A DNA stretch of 64,000 bases from Anaerolineae bacterium (GCA_022824365.1 JAJEAA010000007.1:1-64000); one strand, 5' to 3'. Counted from the first letter of the stretch, positions 17,880 through 26,740 are shown. The notes: generated by a model from the sequence alone, not told the origin. Numbers and translations: made by a program.

Positions 17880-19190
17880 ATGAAATATCCCTTGCGGGTG
17901 AGCCATAGACTGTTAATCACGATCTTCGTGGCGCAGAGTTTGTTCTCGGCGGCGCAGATTTCAATCATCACCTTGCATTCTATCGCGGCGGGGATTCTCG
18001 GCGGGTCGGACGCGGCGGCCGGTTTGCCGACGACCATGGTCACGTTTTCACATTCCATAATGGCTTATTTCATGGGCATGATCATGGGGCGTTACGGTCG
18101 GCGTAACGGTCTGTGCACTGCCTATGGCATCGGTTTAGTCGGGGCGATACTGGGCGTTTATGCCGTGCTTAATGGCATATTTCCGCTATTGCTAGTGAGT
18201 TCGGCGACTCTGGGCATGGCGCGCTCCGGCTCACAGATGAGTCGCTTCGTCGTCGGCGAGATGTTTCCGATAGATAAACGCGCGCAGATGATCGGCCGCG
18301 TCGTATTCGCCGGGACGATCGGCGCAATTTTTGGTCCGGGGCTGGTGGAGCCGAGCAGCCAACTGGCGAAGTTTCTTTCGCTGGATATCGTGACCGGTCC
18401 GGCATTGGCGCAGACTCAGTTGCTGCAATCCATGCTGCCAGCGGCATCGGCGGTCAGCGACTTGACCACGGGACCGTGGGTAGTTGCCAGTTTCATGTAT
18501 GCGATTTCTTTTTTGATCACATATTTTTTCCTGCGGCCGGAGCCGGCGTTGGTGGCGGAACAGTATTCCGAACCGATCGTGGATCCGGCAAAACCGGATA
18601 ACGGGCACAAGTTGAGCGAGTTGCTGCGGCTGCCCAATGTGCAATTGGCGATCCTGTCGATGCTGATTTGCCAGATGGTGATGGCCACCTTGATGACAAT
18701 TACGCCTTGGCATATGCACTTGGCGGATCATTCCAACACGCAGGTTTCGCTGGTCATAGGGGCGCATGTGCTTGGCATGTTTGGGCTGTCGCCATTGACC
18801 GGCTATCTGATAGACCGCTATGGCCGCGTGACAATGATGGTGATAGCGGCGCTGATTTTGATCGCGTCAACGATAATTTCGCCGCTCTCGACGCAAATGC
18901 CCTACCTGATTGCGGGACTGTTCTTGCTGGGCTTGGGCTGGAATTTCGGCTACGTGGCCGGCTCATCGATGCTGGCGGACGCGTTGAGCGGCGCTGATCG
19001 CACGCGGGTGGCCGGTTTCAATGATATGCTGGTGGCGTTTTTCGCCGGGCTGGGCACCTTGAGTTCCGGCTTCCTCTTCAGCTTGGGCGGTTTCCTCTTC
19101 GTCAGCGCTGGCGGCGGTCTGCTGGCATTGCTGCTGCTGGGGCTGATTCGCTCGCTGACGAGCCGGCAGATTGCCTTGCAGGGCGCTTAG
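17880..19190 (+). CDS. Major facilitator superfamily transporter
   Basis: A 436-residue polytopic membrane protein with about twelve hydrophobic segments in two halves. MFS-type loop motifs are seen: GRYGRRNG after helix 2 and DRYGRVTMM in the equivalent place of the second half. A hydrophilic central loop (about 225-255, AEQYSEPIVDPAKPDNGHKL) separates the halves, and there is an unusual extra loop after helix 5 (LVEPSSQLAKFLSL). The substrate cannot be told from the sequence. GGAGC lies 5 bases before the ATG at 17880, and a TAGAAT -10-like hexamer at 17820. It stands between acnA and the RNase H gene on the same strand. Confidence 0.85.
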   Translation: MKYPLRVSHRLLITIFVAQSLFSAAQISIITLHSIAAGILGGSDAAAGLPTTMVTFSHSIMAYFMGMIMGRYGRRNGLCTAYGIGLVGAILGVYAVLNGIFPLLLVSSATLGMARSGSQMSRFVVGEMFPIDKRAQMIGRVVFAGTIGAIFGPGLVEPSSQLAKFLSLDIVTGPALAQTQLLQSMLPAASAVSDLTTGPWVVASFMYAISFLITYFFLRPEPALVAEQYSEPIVDPAKPDNGHKLSELLRLPNVQLAILSMLICQMVMATLMTITPWHMHLADHSNTQVSLVIGAHVLGMFGLSPLTGYLIDRYGRVTMMVIAALILIASTIISPLSTQMPYLIAGLFLLGLGWNFGYVAGSSMLADALSGADRTRVAGFNDMLVAFFAGLGTLSSGFLFSLGGFLFVSAGGGLLALLLLGLIRSLTSRQIALQGA

Positions 19191-19222
19191 AAGAGTTTGG
19201 CATTAGGCTTGGGACTTGTGCG

Positions 19223-20131
19223 ATGGAGATCACACTTTATACCGATGGCGCTTGCGATTTATTTGGTGAAAACAGACCTGGGGGTTGGGCGGCGATTCTG
19301 CAAGCTGTGGCCGACAGCGGCGAAGTCATCAAAGAGCGGGTAATCAGCGGTGGCGCTGAAAACACCACAAACAATCAAATGGAGCTTACCGCGGTGATCG
19401 AAGGACTGAAGCTGCTCACGCGCCGTACCGAACTTACAATTGTGACAGACTCACTTACTGTAATTCGGGGGGCCTCATCGCGGGAAAAAGCCATCAACAG
19501 TCTACCATTATCGAATGAATTCGAAAACGCCTATGAATTATTATGGGATCAATTCTTTGAAGTTGCTCGCGGCCACCATATCGAATGGGAACACGTGCGG
19601 GGCCACTCCGGCCACGAACTGAACGAGCGCTGTGACCGGCTGGCAGTAAAGGAAAGAATCAAATTGGCCAAGCCAACGTCAGATGATGTTGCGAGCACTG
19701 ACGCCGAGATCCAAGTCTATCTGTCTACACAGTACAGTGGCAAAGCAAAAGCATCTGCATGGGCGGCGGTGATAATCCAAGACGAAGCAACGCTGGAAGA
19801 GAGCGGTCTTCTGTCGGATACGACCGAACTAGAAGGTACACTGGTTGGCGCGAAAATAGCTCTCGGAAACCTGCCGACCGGAAAAAGCGCGATCCTTTAT
19901 ACAGCGCAGACATACTTGGCAGACGGGATGAATCTCTGGCTTAGCGGTTGGCAAGCGCGGCAGTGGAAAAAGCGTGATGGCGAGCCAGTGAAGTATCAGG
20001 AACATTGGCGGGAGTTGGAAGAGTATAGGGCAAAGCGTGAGATTCATTTTCGTTTCGTCAAATCACGAGATGATAGCCCCCATTTTCAACGGGGCAAGGA
20101 GATAGTAGCCGAGCTTCTGAATCGCGACTGA
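19223..20131 (+). CDS. Tandem RNase H-fold protein: active RNase HI domain plus degenerate second domain
   Basis: This 302-residue protein has two RNase H-like folds. Domain 1 (1-155) carries the full catalytic set: D8 in LYTDGAC, E54 in NQMELTA, D76 in IVTDS, D138 in ERCDRLA, plus HVRGHSGHE. Domain 2 (about 160-302) repeats the fold but has S168, E204, A228 and K292 at those positions. It keeps the tryptophan-rich basic handle (WLSGWQARQWKKRDGEPVK, 239-257) of E. coli RNase HI, which domain 1 lacks. Domain 1 should cleave RNA in RNA-DNA hybrids; domain 2 probably binds substrate. The gene looks more AT-rich than its neighbours, which may mean transfer. Confidence 0.85.
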   Translation: MEITLYTDGACDLFGENRPGGWAAILQAVADSGEVIKERVISGGAENTTNNQMELTAVIEGLKLLTRRTELTIVTDSLTVIRGASSREKAINSLPLSNEFENAYELLWDQFFEVARGHHIEWEHVRGHSGHELNERCDRLAVKERIKLAKPTSDDVASTDAEIQVYLSTQYSGKAKASAWAAVIIQDEATLEESGLLSDTTELEGTLVGAKIALGNLPTGKSAILYTAQTYLADGMNLWLSGWQARQWKKRDGEPVKYQEHWRELEEYRAKREIHFRFVKSRDDSPHFQRGKEIVAELLNRD

Positions 20132-20190
20132 GCTGCGTGCCTGTGCTATATTTAGCGGATGAGATTTCGAGGGGAAGCGGGAAGCAAGAT

Positions 20191-21357
20191 ATGCCAACTT
20201 ATGCACAACGAGTAGCGCCTTTTGGCACGACGATTTTCACCGAGATCAATCAATTGGCGGCGCAGCACAATGCGGTCAATCTGGGTCAAGGTCGTCCCGA
20301 CTTTGATGGTCCGCAGGAGATCATCGACGCGGCGGTCGCGGCGCTAAAAAGCGAGGGCGCCAACCAATACGCGCCAAGCCCGGGCCTGCCCGCTTTGCGC
20401 GAGGGCGTCGCCCGCCATGCCGGCGTCTTTTATGGTCTGGATGTCGATCCCGAGGCCGGTGTCATCGTCACGGCTGGCGCCACACAGGGCGTATACAGCG
20501 CGATCATGGGTCTGGTGGACCTGGGCGATGAAGTCATCATCATCGAGCCTTATTACGACAGCTATGTGCCGGGCGTGATCATGGCGGGCGGGAAGCCGGT
20601 TTATGTGCCGATGCACCCGCCGAACTGGACCTTTGAAGAAGCCGAGTTGCGCGCCGCCTTCAGCGACAACACGCGAGCGATCATCCTCAATACGCCGAAC
20701 AACCCATCGGGCAGAGTGTACAACCGCGCCGAGTTGCAGCTACTTGCCGAGCTTTGCATTGAGCACGATGTGATTGTTATTTCTGACGAAGTCTATGAGC
20801 ATCTTTACTTCGAGGGGCATCAGCATATCGCCATCGCTTCTCTGCCGGGCATGTTCGAGCGGACGGTGGCGATCGGCAGCGCCGGCAAGACTTTTGGCAT
20901 GACAGGCTGGAAAATCGGCTGGGTTTATGGTCCGCCGGAGTTAATCACGGGCGTATGGCGCTCGCATCAATTCATCACCTTCGCCACCAATCATCCGACG
21001 CAGGCGGCGGTGGCTTATGCCTTCACGCTGGGCAGCAGCTATTACGAGGAATATCAGGCCCTGTATTCGCACAAGCGCGACCTGGTCATGCAAGTGATAG
21101 AGGCGGCCGGCATGACGGCGATACAGCCGGAAGGCACCTACTTCATCATGGGCGATTTTTCGGCGGCCTTCGAGGGCAACGATGTCGAATTCTGTCGGCA
21201 TCTGATCGAGGAGATTGGCGTGGCGACGATCCCTCCCTCGGCGTTTTTCAGCGACAGGCACCGGCATCACGCGGAGAATCATGTACGCTTCGCCTTCTGC
21301 AAGAGCGACGAGACGCTGGAACGCGCGGCCGAGCGGATGCGCCTGCTGCCGGGGTAG
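20191..21357 (+). CDS. Class I/II PLP-dependent aminotransferase
   Basis: A 388-residue fold-type I aminotransferase. It has NLGQGRPDFDGP near the N-terminus, the NTPNNPSGRVYN block, SDEVYEHL and the PLP lysine in GSAGKTFGMTGWKIGW. The overall pattern resembles kynurenine/glutamine or methionine aminotransferases (KAT/YbdL group) more than aspartate aminotransferase, but substrate choice cannot be fixed by eye. The ATG at 20191 follows a purine-rich GGGGAAGCGGGAAG stretch and matches the family start; the open frame extends to 20137 without support. The GntR regulator and korAB follow on the same strand, so a linked role in amino-acid or 2-oxoacid breakdown is plausible. Confidence 0.9.
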   Translation: MPTYAQRVAPFGTTIFTEINQLAAQHNAVNLGQGRPDFDGPQEIIDAAVAALKSEGANQYAPSPGLPALREGVARHAGVFYGLDVDPEAGVIVTAGATQGVYSAIMGLVDLGDEVIIIEPYYDSYVPGVIMAGGKPVYVPMHPPNWTFEEAELRAAFSDNTRAIILNTPNNPSGRVYNRAELQLLAELCIEHDVIVISDEVYEHLYFEGHQHIAIASLPGMFERTVAIGSAGKTFGMTGWKIGWVYGPPELITGVWRSHQFITFATNHPTQAAVAYAFTLGSSYYEEYQALYSHKRDLVMQVIEAAGMTAIQPEGTYFIMGDFSAAFEGNDVEFCRHLIEEIGVATIPPSAFFSDRHRHHAENHVRFAFCKSDETLERAAERMRLLPG

Positions 21358-21398
21358 AGCTTTTGCCGCCGATGCTCTGAAATCTTCCAGCGAAAGTC

Positions 21399-21443
21399 TG
21401 GACAGCTTCACTCTCTAATGATATAATTGATTGTATCGATAGA
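21399..21443 (+). promoter_or_regulatory. Strong promoter and possible operator of the GntR regulator
   Basis: TGGACA (21399-21404), a 17-bp spacer, then TATAAT (21422-21427) with TGA directly before it (extended -10). This is the best sigma-70-like match in the window. At the expected start of transcription lies TTGTATCGATAGA (21431-21443), a near-palindrome in the style of GntR/FCD operators. That suggests autoregulation. Confidence 0.6.
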
Positions 21444-21464
21444 TTAATCGCATTCATCTGACGA

Positions 21465-22163
21465 ATGAGCGAAATCAATCTCGGTTCCGACTTTCTCAAT
21501 TACATCATCCGGCAGGGTTACAAGCCCGGCGATCGCTTGCCGTCAATTCAGGAATTGACGAGAGACTCTCACCTGGATATGAGCGCGAACAAAGTGCGCG
21601 AGCAGCTTGAGGTGGCGCGGACGATGGGCTGGGTCGAGGTCCGATCTAAACGCGGCACGCGGATAACGGAATATGCTTTCACGCCGGCGGTGCGCCTGAG
21701 CGCGCTGTACGCGCTAGCTTGCGGGGAGCGCTTCGAGTCCTTCGCGTCGCTGCGCAATCATGTGGAGGCGGCCTACTGGAATGAAGCTTGCGCGCTGCTC
21801 ACACAAGCCGACCTGGACGAGATGCAAGCATGCCTGGACAGCGCCTACCGGAAGCTGGACTCGCGACCGATTCATATTCCCAATCCGGAGCATCGTCTGT
21901 TCCATCTGACGGTGTTCAAGCGCCTGGAGAACAAATTCGTGCTGGGCATCCTGGAAGCGTATTGGGATCTGTACGAAGAGGTCGGCGTCAATCGCTACGA
22001 GGATTACAGCTACTTGCGGAAAGTCTGGGATTACCATTTTCGGATATTGAGACTGATTTGCACAGGCAACTTTGAAGGCGCGCGGCAAGCATTTGTCGAA
22101 CACACAAGTTTGTTGCGCTATGAACCGGATAAAGCCTCTTGGGAAATGGAAGGCGGCAGATGA
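21465..22163 (+). CDS. GntR family transcriptional regulator, FCD-type
   Basis: A 232-residue regulator. The N-terminal winged helix (about 1-65) has GYKPGDRLPSIQELT and VREQLEVARTMGWVEVRSKRGTRI. The C-terminal all-helical FCD ligand domain has metal-site candidates in NPEHRLFHLTVF and YHFRILRLICTGNFEGARQAFVEHTSLL. FCD regulators sense small carboxylates or related metabolites and usually repress neighbouring catabolic genes. It lies 68 bp before korA on the same strand, so the 2-oxoacid oxidoreductase is a likely target. A near-palindrome overlaps its own transcription start. Confidence 0.85.
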   Translation: MSEINLGSDFLNYIIRQGYKPGDRLPSIQELTRDSHLDMSANKVREQLEVARTMGWVEVRSKRGTRITEYAFTPAVRLSALYALACGERFESFASLRNHVEAAYWNEACALLTQADLDEMQACLDSAYRKLDSRPIHIPNPEHRLFHLTVFKRLENKFVLGILEAYWDLYEEVGVNRYEDYSYLRKVWDYHFRILRLICTGNFEGARQAFVEHTSLLRYEPDKASWEMEGGR

Positions 22164-22231
22164 GAAGCGACAGTCTAACTTTGTTTACAGGTTGCGAAAG
22201 GAGTGGCGCGCAAATCACTGCGTAATATCTC

Positions 22232-24064
22232 ATGGCAATTCACCCACAAACTGAAAGCAAGATCATCACACGCGAGCCGGTCATCAACGACTTTGCCTTT
22301 TCGGTGGCGACCAAGAATGGCTCGGGCAGCCAGACTTCCAACAATGTGCTCGTGAGGTCGCTGTTCCGCATGGGCATCCCGGTCAACGGCAAGAACCTCT
22401 TCCCGTCGAACATCAAAGGTTTGCCGACCTGGTACACAATTCGGGCGAGCAAGGAAGGCTATACAGCGCGGAAAGCGGTGACCGAGATCGTTGTCGCGTA
22501 CAACGACGCCACGGCGACGGAAGATGTCTCCAACTTGCCGCCGGGCGGCGTCTGCATCACCACGGACAAAATCGCCAAGGTGATCAAACAGCGCGATGAT
22601 ATCTCGTATTACGAGATCCCGGTTACCAAATTGATGCGGCAGACCAAGGTGCCTTCGGCCTTCCGCAAATTGGTCGAGAATATGACCTATGTCGGCGCGG
22701 TTGCTCAGCTCTTTGATATTCCGCTCGAGCTCATCTATCAGGTGCTGCTGGATAACTTCAAGGGGCGGGAGAAGCCGGCGCGGATGAACCACGATATCGT
22801 CGAGTTGGCTTATCATTGGACGGCGGAGAACATCGTCAAGACCGATCCCTACCGCTTCGAAAACATGGATGGCACGCGCGGCAAGATCATGATGACGGGC
22901 AATGAAGCCGGCGCTTTGGGCGCTGTTTTCGGCGGCGTCAACGTGGTGGCCTGGTATCCCATCACGCCGTCGACGAGTTTTGTCGATGGCGTCATCGCAT
23001 ATCGTCATCTGCGCCAGAACGATGCCAAGGAGAATACAATCGCCATCGTACAGGCGGAAGACGAACTGGCGGCGGCCGGTATCGTTGTCGGCGCCGGCTG
23101 GGCAGGAGGGCGTTCCCTGACCTCCACCAGCGGACCCGGCATCAGCTTGATGTCGGAATTCGCCGGACTGGCTTACTTCGCTGAGATTCCGGCGGTTTTC
23201 TGGAATATCACGCGGATGGGACCGAGCACCGGTCTGCCGACGCGCACCAGCCAAGGCGACCTGCTCTTCACCCACTTCCTGGGCCATGGCGATGGCAGGC
23301 AGATCTGCCTGATGCCGGGCGACTTGAAAGAAGCTTTCGAGTTCGGCTGGAAGTCCTTCGATATCGCCGAAGCTTTGCAGACGCCGGTCTTCGTCATCAG
23401 CGACCTCGACCTGGGCATGAACAACTGGCTCTCCGACCCCTTCGATTATCCCGATCAGCCGATCAACCGCGGCAAGGTGCTCAACGCCGATGAGTTGCAA
23501 GCCTTCATCGCCGAGCACGGCAAGTGGGGACGGTATATGGATGTCGATGGCGATGGCATCCCTTATCGCACGGTGCCGGGCACGAATCATCGCTTTGCCG
23601 GTTACTTCACGCGGGGCACGGGCCACGACGAGATGGCGACCTACAGCGAGCGCAGCGATGACTGGATCGAGAATATGACGCGCTTGCGGCGGAAGATGGA
23701 CACGGCGCGGGACCTGCTGCCACATCCGATTGTGGAAGCCGAGAGCGACGCTGACATCGGCATCATCACCTTCGGCACGAACGATGAAGCGATCCGCGAA
23801 GCGCGCGATTGGCTGACGAATGACGGCATCAAAACCAACTACCTGCGCATAAGAGCGCTGCCAATGGCGGCGGCGGTGACAGACTTCATTGACCAGCACA
23901 AGAGCGTCTTCGTCATCGAGAATAATTTCGACGGACAGCTTACCCAGCTGATCCGCCTGGAACATCCGGAGAATATCTCACACGTCAGGTCGCTGGCGCT
24001 CGGCGATGGTTTGCCGATGACGCCCACCTGGATCTATGAGAACCTGAAAGAACAGGAGGGCTAG
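22232..24064 (+). CDS. korA: 2-oxoacid:ferredoxin oxidoreductase, fused gamma/alpha subunit
   Basis: A 610-residue subunit of the KorA type. The N-terminal gamma domain (about 15-205, FSVATKNGSGSQTSNNVLVRSLFRMGIPV) is fused to the alpha/pyrimidine-binding domain (from about 222, MMTGNEAGALGAVFGGVNVVAWYPITPSTSF). TSGPGISLMSEFAGLAYFAEIP and a C-terminal domain with RIRALPMAAAV follow. With KorB it decarboxylates a 2-oxoacid (most likely 2-oxoglutarate) to the acyl-CoA and reduces ferredoxin. The two genes are 2 bp apart. No Shine-Dalgarno lies directly before the ATG; the nearest GGAG is about 28 bases upstream. Confidence 0.93.
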   Translation: MAIHPQTESKIITREPVINDFAFSVATKNGSGSQTSNNVLVRSLFRMGIPVNGKNLFPSNIKGLPTWYTIRASKEGYTARKAVTEIVVAYNDATATEDVSNLPPGGVCITTDKIAKVIKQRDDISYYEIPVTKLMRQTKVPSAFRKLVENMTYVGAVAQLFDIPLELIYQVLLDNFKGREKPARMNHDIVELAYHWTAENIVKTDPYRFENMDGTRGKIMMTGNEAGALGAVFGGVNVVAWYPITPSTSFVDGVIAYRHLRQNDAKENTIAIVQAEDELAAAGIVVGAGWAGGRSLTSTSGPGISLMSEFAGLAYFAEIPAVFWNITRMGPSTGLPTRTSQGDLLFTHFLGHGDGRQICLMPGDLKEAFEFGWKSFDIAEALQTPVFVISDLDLGMNNWLSDPFDYPDQPINRGKVLNADELQAFIAEHGKWGRYMDVDGDGIPYRTVPGTNHRFAGYFTRGTGHDEMATYSERSDDWIENMTRLRRKMDTARDLLPHPIVEAESDADIGIITFGTNDEAIREARDWLTNDGIKTNYLRIRALPMAAAVTDFIDQHKSVFVIENNFDGQLTQLIRLEHPENISHVRSLALGDGLPMTPTWIYENLKEQEG

Positions 24065-24066
24065 CC

Positions 24067-25113
24067 ATGCCACCACGGACAAATCACCTGGGTTTAAGCC
24101 GCAACGAATACAAGGGAAGCCCGAGCACGCTTTGCCCCGGCTGCGGACACGATTCCATCTCGAATCAGTTGATTAGCATGGCCTATGAACTGGGCTTGGA
24201 GCAGCACAAGATCATCAAGGTCAGCGGCATCGGCTGTTCGAGCAAGACGCCGGCCTATTTCCTGGGCGGCTCACATGGCTTTAATGCCTTGCATGGGCGT
24301 ATGCCATCGGTGGTCACCGGCGCGCTGCTGGCTAACACCGAGCTTGAGTGCATCGCGGTCAGCGGGGATGGCGACAGCGGCTCGATCGGCATGGGACAGT
24401 TCAAGCATGTCATCCGTCGCAATGTGCCTTTCATCTACATCATCGAGAACAACGGCGTATACGGGCTTACCAAGGGGCAGTTCTCCGCGACCGCCGACGA
24501 GGGGCAGTTCCTGAAGTATTACGGCACGAACCACATGCCGCCGATTGATCTGGCGCTGGAGGCGGTGATCGCCGGCGCGACCTTCGTCGCCCGCAGCTTC
24601 AGCGGCGATGCCAAGCAAGTTCAGACGCTCTTGCAAGCGGCGGTGTGTCACAATGGCACGGCAGTGCTGGATATCATCAGCCCTTGTGTCACCTTCAACA
24701 ACGCCGAGACATCGACCAAGAGCTATCCCTACGGCAAAGACCACGAGATTCCTTTGCACGAGATCCAAATCCTGGCGCCGGATTATGTCGATGCCAAAGA
24801 AGAAATCGAGATCGACGACTATGACGCGGGCGACACCATCGATGTCGAGATGCACGATGGCAGCTTCATCCGTTTGAAGAAGCTCGATAATGACCACGAT
24901 CCGCGCAACAAACGCATGGCGCTGGATGTGCTGGAACGCTCGATGCGGGAGCAGATCTTCTCGACCGGCTTGATCTACTATGAAGAGCCGCGTCCGACGC
25001 TGCCGGAAACGGAAGAACTCGTTGAGACCCCGCTGGCGCAATTGGAAGAGGCGGAACTCCGACCGTCTGAGGCGGCGCTGGATGGCTTGATGCAATCGCT
25101 GATGGCGAACTAG
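24067..25113 (+). CDS. korB: 2-oxoacid:ferredoxin oxidoreductase, beta subunit
   Basis: A 348-residue beta subunit that binds thiamine diphosphate and a [4Fe-4S] cluster. It has CPGCGHDSI near residue 18, GIGCSSKTP, and the ThDP motif SGDGDSGSIGMGQFKHVIRRN with the following ENNGVYGLTKGQ. A further Cys lies in ISPCVTFNN. These are the standard ligands. The C-terminal 100 residues (from about 245) are acidic and longer than in minimal KorB proteins. GGAGG in the end of korA (AACAGGAGGG) is its ribosome site, so translation is coupled. Electrons would go to ferredoxin; no ferredoxin gene is adjacent. Confidence 0.94.
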   Translation: MPPRTNHLGLSRNEYKGSPSTLCPGCGHDSISNQLISMAYELGLEQHKIIKVSGIGCSSKTPAYFLGGSHGFNALHGRMPSVVTGALLANTELECIAVSGDGDSGSIGMGQFKHVIRRNVPFIYIIENNGVYGLTKGQFSATADEGQFLKYYGTNHMPPIDLALEAVIAGATFVARSFSGDAKQVQTLLQAAVCHNGTAVLDIISPCVTFNNAETSTKSYPYGKDHEIPLHEIQILAPDYVDAKEEIEIDDYDAGDTIDVEMHDGSFIRLKKLDNDHDPRNKRMALDVLERSMREQIFSTGLIYYEEPRPTLPETEELVETPLAQLEEAELRPSEAALDGLMQSLMAN

Positions 25114-25152
25114 CCCCCCACCCCACATACAGAACAGTCTAGAATCAAGAAG

Positions 25153-25181
25153 TGTGGGCGATCCAATGGGTCGCCCCTACA
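25153..25181 (+). repeat. Palindromic dispersed repeat R1, copy 2
   Basis: GGGCGATCC AAT GGGTCGCCC (25156-25176) is a 9-bp hairpin with a 3-base loop and one wobble or mismatch, followed by CTACAT. It sits between the convergent korB and E1-rhodanese genes, where it could act as a bidirectional transcription end. Its tail CTACA is shared with the copies at 2921 and 61027. Confidence 0.6.
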
Positions 25182-25202
25182 TTTTCAATTTGGTGGAATG
25201 AG

Positions 25203-26447
25203 TTAATACTTGGGCATCTCCGGATCGATCTCGTCCGCCCAAGCCAGGATGCCGCCTTCGACATTGTACATCTTGTCCAGGTCGTAGCCGATCTCCGACA
25301 AAAAGGCGATGCTATCGGCGCTGCGCTTGCCCGAGCGGCAATGCAGGTAGAGCGTCTTGTCCTTGGGGATGTCGTTCAGGACCGTCTCTTCCAGAAGCCT
25401 CCGGCCCGCCTGAATGCCATTTTTCGCCAATTGGATATCCGGCTTGGGTATGCGCAATGTGCCGTCGATGGCGCTGATGTCCCATTCATGCGGATCGCGG
25501 ACATCAATGACGATCACGTCATCGCCGTTTTCCAGCGCCGATTTGACATCATGCACGGTGACGGTCTTGATATCGATATCGGCGGCGTCTTCGACCGAGC
25601 TGTATTCGCTGTGGTCATGCGCCGGCATGCCGCAGAATTGCTCGTAGTCGATCAACTCAATGTCGTCCTTGGCGATGCCGCAAACCGGGCAATTTGGATC
25701 CTTGTGGATTTTGATCGTGTGGAAGCTCATCTCCAGCGCGTCATAGAGCATCATCCGGCCGATCATGGGATCGCCGATACCGAGCAGGAGCTTGATCGCT
25801 TCGGTCGCCTGCATCGTGCCGATGGTGCCGGGCAGGATGCCCAGGACACCGCCTTCCGCGCAGCTGGGGACCAGACCGGGCGGCGGCGGCTCCGGGAACA
25901 TGCAGCGGTAGCAGGGTCCCTGCTCGCCATAAAAGACGCTCAACTGACCTTCGAAGCGGAAGATGCTGCCGTAGACATTGGGGATGCCGAGTTTGACGCA
26001 GGCGTCGTTGACGAGATAGCGCGTCGGGAAGTTGTCAGTGCCATCAATGACGATGTCCCAATCGTCGCTGAATATTCGCAGGGCGTTTTCCGAGGTGAGC
26101 GGCTCGTTGTATTTGACGACAGCGATGTCTGGATTGAGGTCAAGCATGCGAGTCGCGGCGCTATCCAGCTTGGAGACGCCGACTGTGCTGACGCCGTGGA
26201 TAACTTGCCGCTGCAAATTGGTGAAGTCGACCACATCGTAATCGACCAAGCCAATACGCCCGATGCCGGCGGCCGCCAGGTAGAGCGCAAGCGGGCTGCC
26301 CAAGCCGCCGGTACCGATGAGCAAGACGGACGAAGCCTTCAGGCGGCGCTGCCCTTCCATGCCAACTTCCGGCATGATGACGTGGCGGCTGTAGCGCTTG
26401 ACCTCATCATTGCTTAAGTCTGCCAGGCGCTGATGCAATTCAGTCAT
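25203..26447 (-). CDS. E1-like adenylyltransferase/sulfurtransferase (MoeB/ThiF-rhodanese fusion, MoeZ/Uba4 type)
   Basis: A 414-residue fusion protein. The N-terminal E1-like domain has the ATP loop LLIGTGGLG (45-50), TDNFPTRYLVND, zinc cysteines C179/C182 and C253/C256, and a possible thioester Cys at 196 in PSCAEGG. The C-terminal rhodanese domain (about 292-410) has its persulfide Cys at 370 in HCRSGKRS. It adenylates the C-terminal glycine of a ubiquitin-like sulfur carrier and then loads sulfur to give a thiocarboxylate. The carrier gene is 17 bp upstream and a JAMM peptidase gene precedes that. GGGAGAA lies before the ATG at 26447. Confidence 0.95.
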   Translation of the reverse strand: MTELHQRLADLSNDEVKRYSRHVIMPEVGMEGQRRLKASSVLLIGTGGLGSPLALYLAAAGIGRIGLVDYDVVDFTNLQRQVIHGVSTVGVSKLDSAATRMLDLNPDIAVVKYNEPLTSENALRIFSDDWDIVIDGTDNFPTRYLVNDACVKLGIPNVYGSIFRFEGQLSVFYGEQGPCYRCMFPEPPPPGLVPSCAEGGVLGILPGTIGTMQATEAIKLLLGIGDPMIGRMMLYDALEMSFHTIKIHKDPNCPVCGIAKDDIELIDYEQFCGMPAHDHSEYSSVEDAADIDIKTVTVHDVKSALENGDDVIVIDVRDPHEWDISAIDGTLRIPKPDIQLAKNGIQAGRRLLEETVLNDIPKDKTLYLHCRSGKRSADSIAFLSEIGYDLDKMYNVEGGILAWADEIDPEMPKY

Positions 26448-26464
26448 AGCCAATTCTCCCTATA

Positions 26465-26740
26465 CTAGCGGCGGCCGCCGGCGATACTCGGGATGATGCG
26501 CAGGCTTTCGTCAGCGGCGATCTCGGTATCCAAGCCTTGCAGGAAGCGAATATCTTCATCGCCGATGAAGACATTGACGAAACTGCGCAGTTCATCGTCG
26601 TTGAACAGGTGATCGCGCAATTCCGGATGTTGGTCGACGAGATTCACCAGCGCTTCACCAACGGTGGCGCCAGCGACATCAATATTGGCCGCCCCTTCGG
26701 TGAAGGCGCGCAATGGCGTCGGGATTCGGACTTTTGCCAT
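26465..26740 (-). CDS. Ubiquitin-like sulfur carrier protein (MoaD/ThiS/CysO family) with GGRR tail
   Basis: A 91-residue beta-grasp protein starting MAKVRIPTPLRAFTEG, with the conserved FVNVFIGDEDIRFL segment and ending SIAGGRR. Carriers of this family normally end in Gly-Gly, which is adenylated and thiocarboxylated. Here two Arg residues (90, 91) follow G88-G89, so the tail must be trimmed before activation. QbsE of Pseudomonas has a comparable two-residue tail removed by a JAMM protease. The neighbouring JAMM gene (26827-27270) fits that job and the E1-rhodanese gene follows 17 bp later. AAGGAGAA is a strong ribosome site. The likely use is cysteine or thioamide sulfur supply rather than molybdopterin. 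Confidence 0.9.
   Translation of the reverse strand: MAKVRIPTPLRAFTEGAANIDVAGATVGEALVNLVDQHPELRDHLFNDDELRSFVNVFIGDEDIRFLQGLDTEIAADESLRIIPSIAGGRR

Noticed and set aside
22175..23965. 596-codon open frame antisense to korA
   Set aside because: It is the complement of a well-conserved gene in a GC-rich genome, has no domain and no ribosome site. The same applies to the long antisense frames at 25152-26417, 53621-54763, 29405-30403 and 13690-14784.
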